Shown: positions 1 to 7,231 of the stretch, piece after piece | Numbering within the stretch: the first letter of the stretch is position 1 | How the letters are laid out: each line of letters starts with the position of its first letter | Assembly: GCA_009835515.1 (NCBI GenBank) | Contig: VXXH01000425.1 | Span: 1-7,940, forward strand | Origin: Candidatus Poribacteria bacterium | GTDB lineage: Bacteria > Poribacteria > WGA-4E > WGA-3G | Direction of reading: 5' to 3' | DNA: 7,940 nt | Notes under the pieces: generated by a model | The model's input: the letters and a program-made list of their open reading frames with translations, nothing else | Told to the model about the DNA's origin: nothing | The model's database searches: none | Program-made: the position numbers and the translations under genes

Positions 1-96
1 TACGAGTAGTCAGCGTCCGACTTAAGCAAAACAACAGACCTATCCAGCCCTGAAAGCGAAATCCGTTTTCCGATTTATTTCTATCCATGATAAAAA

Positions 97-128
97 GGGG
101 TATGGCGAAGGCACGCGAACCTCGCCCC
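97..128. repeat. Imperfect palindrome in the gltB leader (element A)
   Basis: The arms GGCGA (104-108) and TCGCC (122-126) pair. An inner GG (110-111) pairs with CC (120-121) across one bulged A, and an outer GG (99-100) pairs with CC (127-128) across a TAT bulge. The segment 101-121 matches 7005-7025 at 18 of 21 positions, including AAGGCACG followed by GAACC, so this looks like a small dispersed palindromic element and not a one-off leader structure. It lies about 95 bases before the gltB start and could be transcribed. Whether it acts as an operator, an RNA hairpin or an inert repeat is not visible. Confidence 0.5.
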
Positions 129-223
129 GCGAATTAAATACGAAATGGTGAGGCATAAAGAACTCGCTCCAGGATGCCGATGCAAAAGAAACATAGAAGA
201 ATGTATGGAGAGTTAGTTTACAA

Positions 224-3200
224 ATGTACAACGATTTAAAAGAAAAAGATGCTTGTGGTGTTGGTTTTATCGCGAACCGCTTCGGAAGTCGGAGCCACGA
301 GATTATCAAGATGGCGACGCAAGCAGTAACAAATTTAACGCACCGGGGCGCGGTGGCGGCGGACGCAAAGACAGGCGACGGGGCAGGTATCTTAACACAA
401 ATCCCGGAGAAACTATTTCAAAAAGAACTTGAGAAGTTCGGAGTCCATCTTGATTCGATAAATGACATCGGTGTCGGGATGATTTTCCTGCCACGGCACA
501 ACCGGAGCGCACAAGCACAGGGGCGCGCGCTTGTCGAGAAGACGTTACAACAATACGGCGTTCCGCTCCTCGGATGGCGCTCGGTGCCTCTGGACCTTTC
601 TGCCCTTGGGACCAAGGCTTTAGAAACGATGCCCGAAATTCAACAGGTATTGGTAGGGCGGCGAGAACAACTCACAGACGACGCTTTTGAGAGACGCTTG
701 TACTTGATATGCAAAGAGTTAGAGCATCGTATCACCGCAGCCGGACTTGATGAATTCCATATCGCATCCTTTTCACATCGAACTATTGTCTACAAAGGAT
801 TGTTGGTAGCACCACAGCTTTCGCAATTTTATCTGGACTTAAAAGATCCAGATTTTGAGGCAGCACTTGCTGTTTTCCACCAACGCTACAGCACAAACAC
901 CTCTTCTACGTGGATGCTCGCTCAACCCTTCCATACACTTGCACACAACGGTGAAATCAACACCTTGATGGGCAATCGGAATTGGATGCGAGCGCGCGAA
1001 GCCGATTTGCAGTCCCCCCTCTGGAACGAACATATCCAAAAACTTGTTCCCATAATCAACCCACACGGTAGTGATTCAATGAGCTTGGATAGCGTGTTAG
1101 AGTTATTAACGCACTCTGACCGCGATATCCTGCACGCCATGATGTGTCTGATCCCGGAGGCGTATGAACAGATTCCGGATATGCCGGATGTGCTCAAAGC
1201 CTGTTATGAGTACCTCTCATGTGTCAGCGAACCTTGGGACGGACCAGCGGCGGTCGCATTTACGGATGGTGTGGTCGTTGGGGCGAGTCTGGATAGAAAC
1301 GGCTTACGACCCGCACGCTATAAAGTCACAGAAGACGGAACCGTTGTCATGGGTTCTGAGGTCGGTATTATTGAACTTGACGACAGTTGCGTTGTGGAAA
1401 AGGGACGTTTAGGACCTGGACAGATGATTGCTGTCGATACAGCGGAAGGAAAACTGCTGAAAGATTCGGAGATTAAGCATCGGGTTGCTGAGCAGAAACC
1501 TTACGCTGAGTGGGTACAGAAAGGCATCGTAACACTTCCTACTGAAAAGGACGGTGCTTCTGATACGACGGAGACTGTTCCTGAGCATCTGCCGATGTAC
1601 CAGAAAGCCTTCGGTTATATGACTGAGGATGTGGAACGCTTTATCAAACCCATGGTGACGGAAGCGAAGGAAGCAGTCGGTTCGATGGGCGATGATACAC
1701 CACCTGCAGTGATTTCTCAGCATCCGCGTTTGCTTTACAGTTACTTCAAACAACGCTTCGCTCAGGTAACCAATCCGCCTATTGACTCGATTCGGGAACG
1801 CTTGGTGATGTCACTCACAACTTATCTCGGGCGGCGGCATAGTCTGCTCACGGAAACAGAAGCACATGCTCGGCTTATCCGGTTACCTTCACCAATCCTA
1901 ACAAATACGGATCTACAAGCCTTACGAGAACTGGATATACCCGATTTTCAGATAGCAACGCTTTGTGTTTGTTTCCCTGTATCTTCTGGCAAACAAGGCT
2001 TAGAAACCGCGCTGGAAACGTTGTGTCAACGTGCCTCTGAGGCGGTTGATGCGGGAACGACGCTGCTCGTGCTAAGCGATAAAGATGTCAATCCTGATAC
2101 GGCCCCGATTCCAATGGCACTTGCCGTTGGTGCGGTTCATCACCATTTGATTCGAGAAGGAAAACGGATGCGAGTAAGCCTTATCGCTGAAACTGGAGAT
2201 GCGAGAGAAGAACACCATTTTGCTGTTCTCATCGGTTATGGGGCAGCGGCAGTCAACCCTTATCTTGCGTTTTCAACGATCGTTCAGCTCGCTGAGGATG
2301 ACGAACTCGCAGGCCTCACAGCAGCGAAAGCCGTTGAAACCTATAAGGCAACCGTCGAAAAAGGCATTTTGAAGATTATGGCGAAGATGGGGATTTCGAC
2401 GGTGTCAAGTTATCGTGGTGCTCAGATTTTCGAGGCACTTGGTATCAATGCAACTGTTATTGATAAGTGTTTCACGGGTACCACCTCACGCTTAAATGGC
2501 ATCGGGTTTGCCGAAATCGCTGCGGAGACGCTCCATTTCCACACAGAAGCGTTTTCAGGAAACGGAGATGATGTATCGCTTGAAGAGGCAGGCTACTTCC
2601 GATTCCGTCGAAACGGCGAATTTCATGCGTACAATCCGACAGTGTTTAAATCGCTCCACAAGTTTGTCAAGGCAGGTAAGTCGGAAGATTATGAGGAATA
2701 TGTTGATGCTGTTGAGGCCGGTGAACCTTCCAGTTTACGCGACCTGCTTGCATTCAAGCCGAGCACATCTATCCCGATTGAAGAAGTAGAACCCGCGGAG
2801 GATATTGTTCGTCGTTTTACAACCGGTAGCATGTCTTTCGGAGCATTGAGCCGTGAAACACACGAGACGTTGGCTATCGCTATGAACCGCCTCGGTGCAA
2901 AATCCGGAAGCGGAGAAGGTGGTGAAAGCCCTAAACGTTTCAAGCCGCAGGCTAATGGAGACCTCGCTTCGAGTGCTATCAAACAGGTGGCATCCGGACG
3001 TTTCGGTGTCACACCAACATACCTAATTTCGGCGAGAGAATTGGAAATTAAGATGGCGCAGGGTTCTAAACCTGGAGAGGGTGGGCAGATTCCGGGGCAC
3101 AAAGTAACCGCTGAAATTGCCTCTATTCGCCACTCCGTACCGGGGGTTCCGCTAATTTCGCCGCCACCGCACCACGACATCTATTCTATTGAGGATTTGG

Positions 3201-4720
3201 CGCAGCTCATCTATGATTTGAAGCAGGCAAATCCGCGGGCAAAGGTTGCCGTAAAACTGGTATCCGAATTTCTGGTTGGAACCATTGCATCAGGTGTAGC
3301 AAAGGGCTACGCTGATGTTATTCAAGTGAGTGGACATGAAGGAGGCACTGGTGCATCGCCGCTGAGTTCTATCAAGAACGCGGGTACACCTTGGGAACTC
3401 GGAATTGCAGAAACACAACGCGCGCTGGTGGAGAACGAGTTAAGAGATCGCGTCGTTCTACGGGCAGATGGCGGAATGCGTTCTGGACGCGATATTGTCA
3501 TCGCTGCCATGCTGGGTGCAGAAGAGTACGGCTTTGGCACAATAGCGATGGTTGCAACGGGATGTGTAATGGCGCGCCAATGCCATCTAAATACATGTCC
3601 TGTCGGTGTAGCTACGCAAGATCCCGCGCTCCGTGCGAAGTATCCTGGGACTCCTGAGATGGTTGTTAACTTCATGTTGGGTGTAGCGAACGAGGTTCGA
3701 GCCATTCTCGCGAATCTCGGACATAAGTCTTTGAACGACATTATTGGTCGTCCCGAATTGCTACAACCGATTGACCTTGCAGATTATCCTAAAGCTGCGA
3801 TGCTTGATTTAAGTGAGATTCTGACCCCTGCGGATCCAACTGGCACACAACCGCGCTATCATCTGCAGGAACGGAACGATCGGGAGGACATCCCGCTTGA
3901 CGATCAGATTCTGGCGGATGCAGAGGAAGCAATTGATCAGAAAACATCAATCCAACTCTCCTATGCTATCCGGAACACGCACCGAACGGTGGGCGCGAAG
4001 TTATCCGGTGAAATCGCGAGGCGTTATGGCGATGCTGGTTTGCCTGATAGAACAATTCAGTGCCACTTGGAAGGCAGTGCCGGTCAGAGTTTTGGTGCCT
4101 TCTGTATCAGTGGTGTACAATTTGTGTTGACAGGGGAAGCCAATGACTATGTGGGCAAAGGCATGGCAGGTGGAGAACTTATTATCAAACCCGCACCAAC
4201 AGTCCCCTTCCGAACTTATGAAAATACGATCATCGGAAATACGGTCTTATACGGCGCGACGGGTGGAACCCTCTATGCAGCTGGCGGTGTCGGTGAACGG
4301 TTCTGTGTCCGAAATAGCGGCGCGACTGCTGTTGTTGAAAGCGTTGGGGACCACGGTTGTGAATATATGACTGCAGGTACGGTCATCATTCTCGGCGAAA
4401 CGGGTAGAAACTTTGGAGCGGGGATGACAGGTGGCACTGCCTATGTCTTAGACGAAAAAGGGCAGTTCGAGAAGAAGTACAATCCGGATTGGGTGAAAAT
4501 AGAAAAGGTAACGGGTGAGACGGATATTAAGAGCATGATGGCACTTATACAAAATCACGCGACTTATACAGGCAGCCAGTATGCCGAGAATATTCTCGCT
4601 AATTGGCAGACATTCCTTCCACACTTTTGGAAGGTTGTAACGCCGCCACCGCCACCGCTGCCGGCACCCGTCCAACTTAAAAGAAGGGCTGCATCAAGGA
4701 GAGAACGAAAGAAGCGTTAG
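224..4720 (+). CDS. gltB: Glutamate synthase (GOGAT), large subunit
   Basis: It makes glutamate from glutamine and 2-oxoglutarate in the cytoplasm. The 1498 residues have the usual length and domain order. A class II glutaminase domain runs from about 11 to 420: Cys11 in DACGVGF would be the mature N-terminal nucleophile after removal of ten residues, with HQRYSTN (219-225), HNGE (241-244) and GSDS (282-285). A central domain follows (about 458-745). The FMN/2-oxoglutarate domain (about 842-1210) carries the 3Fe-4S ligands Cys1114, Cys1120 and Cys1125 (C-x5-C-x4-C). A GXGXG beta-helix ends the core (about 1260-1450). The loop after GEGGE (about 898-918) is short as in NAD(P)H enzymes, without the long ferredoxin-type insertion, yet no gltD is adjacent. 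The tail is odd: PPPPPLPAP (1474-1482), then nine basic residues in the last thirteen. The ATG at 224 fits the ten-residue propeptide; its GGAG (207-210) lies a rather long 13 bases upstream. Confidence 0.97.
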   Translation: MYNDLKEKDACGVGFIANRFGSRSHEIIKMATQAVTNLTHRGAVAADAKTGDGAGILTQIPEKLFQKELEKFGVHLDSINDIGVGMIFLPRHNRSAQAQGRALVEKTLQQYGVPLLGWRSVPLDLSALGTKALETMPEIQQVLVGRREQLTDDAFERRLYLICKELEHRITAAGLDEFHIASFSHRTIVYKGLLVAPQLSQFYLDLKDPDFEAALAVFHQRYSTNTSSTWMLAQPFHTLAHNGEINTLMGNRNWMRAREADLQSPLWNEHIQKLVPIINPHGSDSMSLDSVLELLTHSDRDILHAMMCLIPEAYEQIPDMPDVLKACYEYLSCVSEPWDGPAAVAFTDGVVVGASLDRNGLRPARYKVTEDGTVVMGSEVGIIELDDSCVVEKGRLGPGQMIAVDTAEGKLLKDSEIKHRVAEQKPYAEWVQKGIVTLPTEKDGASDTTETVPEHLPMYQKAFGYMTEDVERFIKPMVTEAKEAVGSMGDDTPPAVISQHPRLLYSYFKQRFAQVTNPPIDSIRERLVMSLTTYLGRRHSLLTETEAHARLIRLPSPILTNTDLQALRELDIPDFQIATLCVCFPVSSGKQGLETALETLCQRASEAVDAGTTLLVLSDKDVNPDTAPIPMALAVGAVHHHLIREGKRMRVSLIAETGDAREEHHFAVLIGYGAAAVNPYLAFSTIVQLAEDDELAGLTAAKAVETYKATVEKGILKIMAKMGISTVSSYRGAQIFEALGINATVIDKCFTGTTSRLNGIGFAEIAAETLHFHTEAFSGNGDDVSLEEAGYFRFRRNGEFHAYNPTVFKSLHKFVKAGKSEDYEEYVDAVEAGEPSSLRDLLAFKPSTSIPIEEVEPAEDIVRRFTTGSMSFGALSRETHETLAIAMNRLGAKSGSGEGGESPKRFKPQANGDLASSAIKQVASGRFGVTPTYLISARELEIKMAQGSKPGEGGQIPGHKVTAEIASIRHSVPGVPLISPPPHHDIYSIEDLAQLIYDLKQANPRAKVAVKLVSEFLVGTIASGVAKGYADVIQVSGHEGGTGASPLSSIKNAGTPWELGIAETQRALVENELRDRVVLRADGGMRSGRDIVIAAMLGAEEYGFGTIAMVATGCVMARQCHLNTCPVGVATQDPALRAKYPGTPEMVVNFMLGVANEVRAILANLGHKSLNDIIGRPELLQPIDLADYPKAAMLDLSEILTPADPTGTQPRYHLQERNDREDIPLDDQILADAEEAIDQKTSIQLSYAIRNTHRTVGAKLSGEIARRYGDAGLPDRTIQCHLEGSAGQSFGAFCISGVQFVLTGEANDYVGKGMAGGELIIKPAPTVPFRTYENTIIGNTVLYGATGGTLYAAGGVGERFCVRNSGATAVVESVGDHGCEYMTAGTVIILGETGRNFGAGMTGGTAYVLDEKGQFEKKYNPDWVKIEKVTGETDIKSMMALIQNHATYTGSQYAENILANWQTFLPHFWKVVTPPPPPLPAPVQLKRRAASRRERKKR

Positions 4721-4768
4721 AAATCCTGATTAATTCGGCAAACGTAATTTGAAAAACACCATGAAATA

Positions 4769-4812
4769 ACGCCGTGCTTGCGGAATCCAACGAGCACGGC
4801 GTATTTGTTTGT
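4769..4812 (+). terminator. Intrinsic terminator after gltB
   Basis: The arms ACGCCGTGCT (4769-4778) and AGCACGGCGT (4793-4802) are exact complements. The stem can extend inwards by a G-T and a G-C pair, leaving a loop of about ten bases. A T-rich tail, ATTTGTTTGT, follows at 4803-4812. It starts 48 bases after the gltB stop codon, so gltB appears to end its transcript here without a downstream partner gene. Confidence 0.85.
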
Positions 4813-4843
4813 ATATTGACATTCCTTGGTGATTTATAGTGCC

Positions 4844-4874
4844 AAAAAAAAAGGCAGCAAATGCTGCCTTTTTT
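4844..4874 (-). terminator. Intrinsic terminator of the exb operon, probably bidirectional
   Basis: GGCAGC (4853-4858) pairs with GCTGCC (4863-4868) around the loop AAAT. A run of nine A lies on one side (4844-4852) and six T on the other (4869-4874). Read on the minus strand, the hairpin is followed by nine T and begins 16 bases after the stop codon of the last exbD gene, a classic arrangement. Read on the plus strand it also has a T tract, so it can back up the gltB terminator and insulate the two convergent units. Confidence 0.92.
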
Positions 4875-4890
4875 AAGTACATTGCATTCC

Positions 4891-5313
4891 TCAGTCTTCT
4901 TCCGACACCGCGAAAGCGATTTCAAGCCCTTCCGTTTTACTGGAGCGCATTTTCGCCCGTTCTACTACGTCAATGACGACACCGTGCTTGGCACGTTTAT
5001 CCGCTTTGATAATCAGCGTACTAATCTGGTTTTCATGAGCCGCAATGAAAAGCTCCATGTCTTCCAGTGTTAACATCTCTTGGTCGTCAATCGAAATACG
5101 TCCGTCACTGTTAACGAAGAGGTTGAATTTCTTCCGAGTGAATTCGTGTTTCGTTGCGGAATCGGGTAAAGTGACGGTGAAAGGCGGAGGAACCTTCATA
5201 ACAGCAGACACCATGAAAAAGATGAGCAACAAGAAGACACAATCAATCATTGGAGCCATCGGAATGTCATCGTCTTCTTGTGTTTTCCGCCGTTGAGCTA
5301 AGTTTAAAGCCAT
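4891..5313 (-). CDS. exbD: ExbD/TolR-family biopolymer transport protein (second copy)
   Basis: This is a 140-residue ExbD/TolR-type subunit of a proton-driven inner-membrane motor. A short cytoplasmic N-terminus (1-17) is followed by one membrane helix (about 19-38) in the context PMAPMIDCVFLLLIFFMVS. Asp24 sits where the family has its essential proton-carrying aspartate. The remaining hundred or so residues form the periplasmic domain, including DGRISIDD (70-77) and a KADKRAKHGVVIDVV stretch typical of the family. The ATG at 5313 is supported by AGAAGGAG (5321-5328) seven bases upstream. It is the last gene of the operon, 53 bases after the preceding exbD, whose membrane segment it shares residue for residue. 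The acidic C-terminus (SEED) is unremarkable. The family is certain; which receptor or partner it serves is unknown. Confidence 0.93.
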   Translation of the reverse strand: MALNLAQRRKTQEDDDIPMAPMIDCVFLLLIFFMVSAVMKVPPPFTVTLPDSATKHEFTRKKFNLFVNSDGRISIDDQEMLTLEDMELFIAAHENQISTLIIKADKRAKHGVVIDVVERAKMRSSKTEGLEIAFAVSEED

Positions 5314-5320
5314 CTGAATT

Positions 5321-5338
5321 CTCCTTCTATAGAAAGAG
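5321..5338 (-). promoter_or_regulatory. Hairpin that contains the ribosome binding site of the second exbD
   Basis: On the minus strand CTCTTTC (5338-5332) can pair with GAAGGAG (5327-5321) around a TATA loop, seven pairs including one G-U. The 3' arm is the Shine-Dalgarno sequence itself, so the folded RNA would hide it. The structure is short and may be easily opened by a ribosome or by warming. A regulatory role is an inference. Confidence 0.4.
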
Positions 5339-5366
5339 GATTACTATTGCTATCGCTTGAGGGTTG

Positions 5367-5816
5367 TCAGTCTCTCGCGACAATAGCGAATCCGATTTTA
5401 TCTATACCTGCCTGTTTTGCAATATCCATTACCTGCACGATCTGTTCATGGAGTACGTCCCGCTCAGATTGGATAATCAGCATGTTTTTGGATTCGTCCG
5501 GTGCGTTGATGAATTGGTTGAACATTTCTTCGATTTGGACGACCACATCATTCAACACCATAGTGCCTTTATCCTCGCCCGGTTCAGGGTTCGCGATCCG
5601 AACAGTCAACCCTTTCGGTTTGTCAGGTGAAGGTTTCCCCGGTGGGGGAAGCTGCACACGGAGGCCTGGAATCGGGGAGAAAGTTGTTGACACCATGAAG
5701 AAGATCAGAAGCAGGAACACGCAATCAATCATAGGTGCCATACTGAGCGTTGGCGGCTTACGTTCCCTAATTTTGGTCGCAAGCAGGCTCAATTTGGCTT
5801 CACCGACTTGTTGCAT
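5367..5816 (-). CDS. exbD: ExbD/TolR-family biopolymer transport protein (first copy)
   Basis: This is a 149-residue ExbD/TolR-type motor subunit. The cytoplasmic N-terminus (1-24) is basic near its end (KIRERK). One membrane helix (about 26-45) follows in LSMAPMIDCVFLLLIFFMVS, and Asp31 is the expected proton-relay residue. The periplasmic part starts with a proline-rich linker (LPPPGKPSPDKPKG, 56-69), longer than in the second copy, then a compact domain with the usual ending KQAGIDKIGFAIV. The ATG at 5816 is supported by AAAGGAGA upstream. It lies 114 bases after the exbB-like gene and 53 bases before the second exbD. The two copies share an identical stretch, MAPMIDCVFLLLIFFMVS, but diverge strongly elsewhere. 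They are therefore paralogues that may form mixed dimers or serve different steps. Confidence 0.94.
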   Translation of the reverse strand: MQQVGEAKLSLLATKIRERKPPTLSMAPMIDCVFLLLIFFMVSTTFSPIPGLRVQLPPPGKPSPDKPKGLTVRIANPEPGEDKGTMVLNDVVVQIEEMFNQFINAPDESKNMLIIQSERDVLHEQIVQVMDIAKQAGIDKIGFAIVARD

Positions 5817-5820
5817 TTCA

Positions 5821-5847
5821 AAGTCTCCTTTCTCGTTAATGAGACTT
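5821..5847 (-). promoter_or_regulatory. Inverted repeat overlapping the ribosome binding site of the first exbD
   Basis: On the minus strand AAGTCTC (5847-5841) is an exact complement of GAGACTT (5827-5821), separated by 13 bases. The downstream arm overlaps the Shine-Dalgarno core GGAG (5828-5825), so pairing would mask most of it. The hairpin is only seven pairs with a large loop, so its stability is modest. A role in tuning or coupling translation is an inference. Confidence 0.35.
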
Positions 5848-5881
5848 GGGCTAAGGTTTAGTACCCTGAGTACCCAACAAA

Positions 5882-5916
5882 GCCCATCAGAAGTGGGCGA
5901 GTAGAATCACCCGCCC
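5882..5916 (-). promoter_or_regulatory. Two overlapping alternative hairpins between the exbB-like gene and the first exbD
   Basis: On the minus strand GGGCGGGTG (5916-5908) pairs with TACTCGCCC (5903-5895) around ATTC, nine pairs with two G-U. A second stem, GCCCA (5898-5894) with TGGGC (5886-5882), is followed by TTTGTT and resembles a weak terminator. Both need bases 5895-5898, so they cannot form together. The pair could act as an attenuator that sets the exbB to exbD ratio, or the stronger hairpin could simply protect the 3' end of the upstream message. Confidence 0.35.
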
Positions 5917-5930
5917 GTTCTGTTACAAGA

Positions 5931-6935
5931 CTAAGCACCGCTAGATTCACCAACAATCAGTTGGTTGACGATTTCGGTAGAAACCTGTGAAATTTCAACC
6001 ATATGCCTGTTAACCCAGCTATCGAAAAGTTGGAAGAAAATCAAGCACGGAATAGCGACTGTCAATCCAGCAGCAGTTGTGAGAAGTGCCTGAGAGATAC
6101 CACCGGCGAGCTGCTGCGGGTCACCAGTACCTTCAAGTGCGATTGTGGTAAACGCACTAATCATACCTGTAACCGTTCCAAGCAATCCAAACAGCGGGGA
6201 AACAACTGCGACCGTACCGAGAACCGGTAGATTTCTTTCCAGTTCTGGGATTTCAAGGAGGCTTGCTTCCTCAATGGCTTCCTGAATTTCTTCTTTGCTA
6301 ATATCTCGTTCTTCAATCTGGGCTTGGCTGTATCGCAGCAATCCGGCTTTAAGAACATTCGCGAGCGGTCCACCGGCTTCTTCACAAGTTGAGACGGCTT
6401 CCATAATGTTCTCTTTCCGCAATGAGTCGGCAATACTGGCGATAAACTGTTCAGTTCCGATTCGAGAACGACTCCGCACAAAGGTGAAAAGTCTTTCAAT
6501 AATGAAGGTTAATGCCGTGATGGAGCAAAGGGCGAGTGGCCAGAAGACGAATCCGAACTTCTGGAAGAAGGTGACGATATTGTCCTTTTTGGTCATCTTC
6601 AGTGGCACGAAGTGGTCGCCGCCATTAACGACTGTGACAGCTTTTCCAACCCGATCGCCGTATCCGTCTCTGTAGATACTAATGAGGTATCGGCCTGCGG
6701 GGATGCCTGATTTTTCGTAATCTCCGTTGACATCAGTTGTTGCGGTGTGCTCTGCTCCGCCTGTGGCAACAATTCTAACATCAACGCCTTCAATTGGGTT
6801 CTGTGCTGTGGTTGTATCGACAATTTGGCCGCGGACGGTTCCACCGCCTGCTCCAGCATCATCTTGCGCGAAAGCGATGCCAGTAGACATACCGACACAA
6901 GCGATTAACATTAAAACAAAACTAAAACGAATCAT
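5931..6935 (-). CDS. exbB: ExbB/TolQ/MotA-family proton channel with an N-terminal periplasmic regulatory-like domain
   Basis: This is the 334-residue channel subunit of an ExbB/ExbD-type motor. Residues 1-23 form a signal peptide ending in AFA before QDD. Residues 33-114 match the carboxypeptidase-regulatory-like (transthyretin-like) fold: VRGQIVD, PIEGVDVRI, TTDVNGDYEKSGIPAGRYLISI and a closing FVPLKM strand. Helix 1 is at about 129-148. A cytoplasmic loop of about 85 residues follows, then helix 2 (about 238-262, with SPLFGLLGTVTGMI) and helix 3 (about 282-304, ISQALLTTAAGLTVAIPCLI), the two conserved pore helices. The domain order puts the added domain in the periplasm, as the N-out topology of ExbB predicts. 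The protein is about 90 residues longer than a plain ExbB, mainly because of this domain. ATG 6935 has an excellent Shine-Dalgarno sequence and gives the signal peptide. It is first in the operon, followed by two exbD genes. The family is certain; the fused domain's ligand is unknown. Confidence 0.93.
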   Translation of the reverse strand: MIRFSFVLMLIACVGMSTGIAFAQDDAGAGGGTVRGQIVDTTTAQNPIEGVDVRIVATGGAEHTATTDVNGDYEKSGIPAGRYLISIYRDGYGDRVGKAVTVVNGGDHFVPLKMTKKDNIVTFFQKFGFVFWPLALCSITALTFIIERLFTFVRSRSRIGTEQFIASIADSLRKENIMEAVSTCEEAGGPLANVLKAGLLRYSQAQIEERDISKEEIQEAIEEASLLEIPELERNLPVLGTVAVVSPLFGLLGTVTGMISAFTTIALEGTGDPQQLAGGISQALLTTAAGLTVAIPCLIFFQLFDSWVNRHMVEISQVSTEIVNQLIVGESSGA

Positions 6936-6944
6936 TCGTTCTGA

Positions 6945-6980
6945 TCCTCCTTAGGTGGCTTGCCAATTATTTCTGGCAAG
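6945..6980 (-). promoter_or_regulatory. Strong ribosome binding site and leader hairpin of the exbB-like gene
   Basis: On the minus strand TAAGGAGG (6953-6946) is a full match to the 16S anti-Shine-Dalgarno core, ten bases before the ATG. Directly upstream, CTTGCCA (6980-6974) pairs perfectly with TGGCAAG (6965-6959) around an A/T-rich eight-base loop. This hairpin stops just short of the ribosome binding site and leaves it free, unlike those before the two exbD genes. It may stabilise the 5' end of the mRNA. Confidence 0.5.
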
Positions 6981-7004
6981 TCTCTACAAGTTCATAAAGT
7001 GCTG

Positions 7005-7033
7005 TATGGATAAGGCACGGGAACCGTACCTTA
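7005..7033. repeat. Palindrome related to the one before gltB (element B)
   Basis: TAAGGCACGG (7011-7020) pairs with CCGTACCTTA (7024-7033) around GAA, nine of ten pairs with one C-A mismatch in the middle. Positions 7005-7025 match 101-121 at 18 of 21 bases. The differences at the sixth and seventh positions of the match (CG versus AT) fall where each copy pairs with its own different downstream arm, as if pairing were being kept. Relative to exbB it lies about 70 bases upstream of the start codon. Confidence 0.5.
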
Positions 7034-7231
7034 ACAACTCAGTTTTATTTTTTAACGCGTGAGCGTTCCATCTACACAAATCTTCAGGTTAGGAATCAAT
7101 ATCTGTATCTGTAGATTGCCTCTACTGTTTACAATGCCGTTCTCATTAAGAACACCTGAGTGTCTAAAAAGTTACGCGCTTTATTTGCGTGTTGCTGAGG
7201 GCGACATCGTAGGTGATATTGCTAAACGCGA

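Noticed and set aside
40..309. Minus-strand 89-codon open frame across the gltB start
   Set aside because: It overlaps the certain gltB N-terminus and the leader palindrome and resembles no protein I know.
2689..3180. Minus-strand open frame of 163 codons inside gltB
   Set aside because: It lies opposite the strongly conserved FMN domain of GltB and has no recognisable motifs.
5347..5904. Plus-strand open frame of 185 codons opposite the first exbD
   Set aside because: It runs antisense to a certain ExbD gene, has no family resemblance, and has an unnatural composition rich in Ser, Ile and Thr. It is a shadow of the real frame.
7021..7134. Possible promoters for the exb operon on the minus strand
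   Set aside because: Several pairs of hexamers with partial matches and 17-18 base spacing exist, but none stands out and the organism's promoter consensus is unknown.
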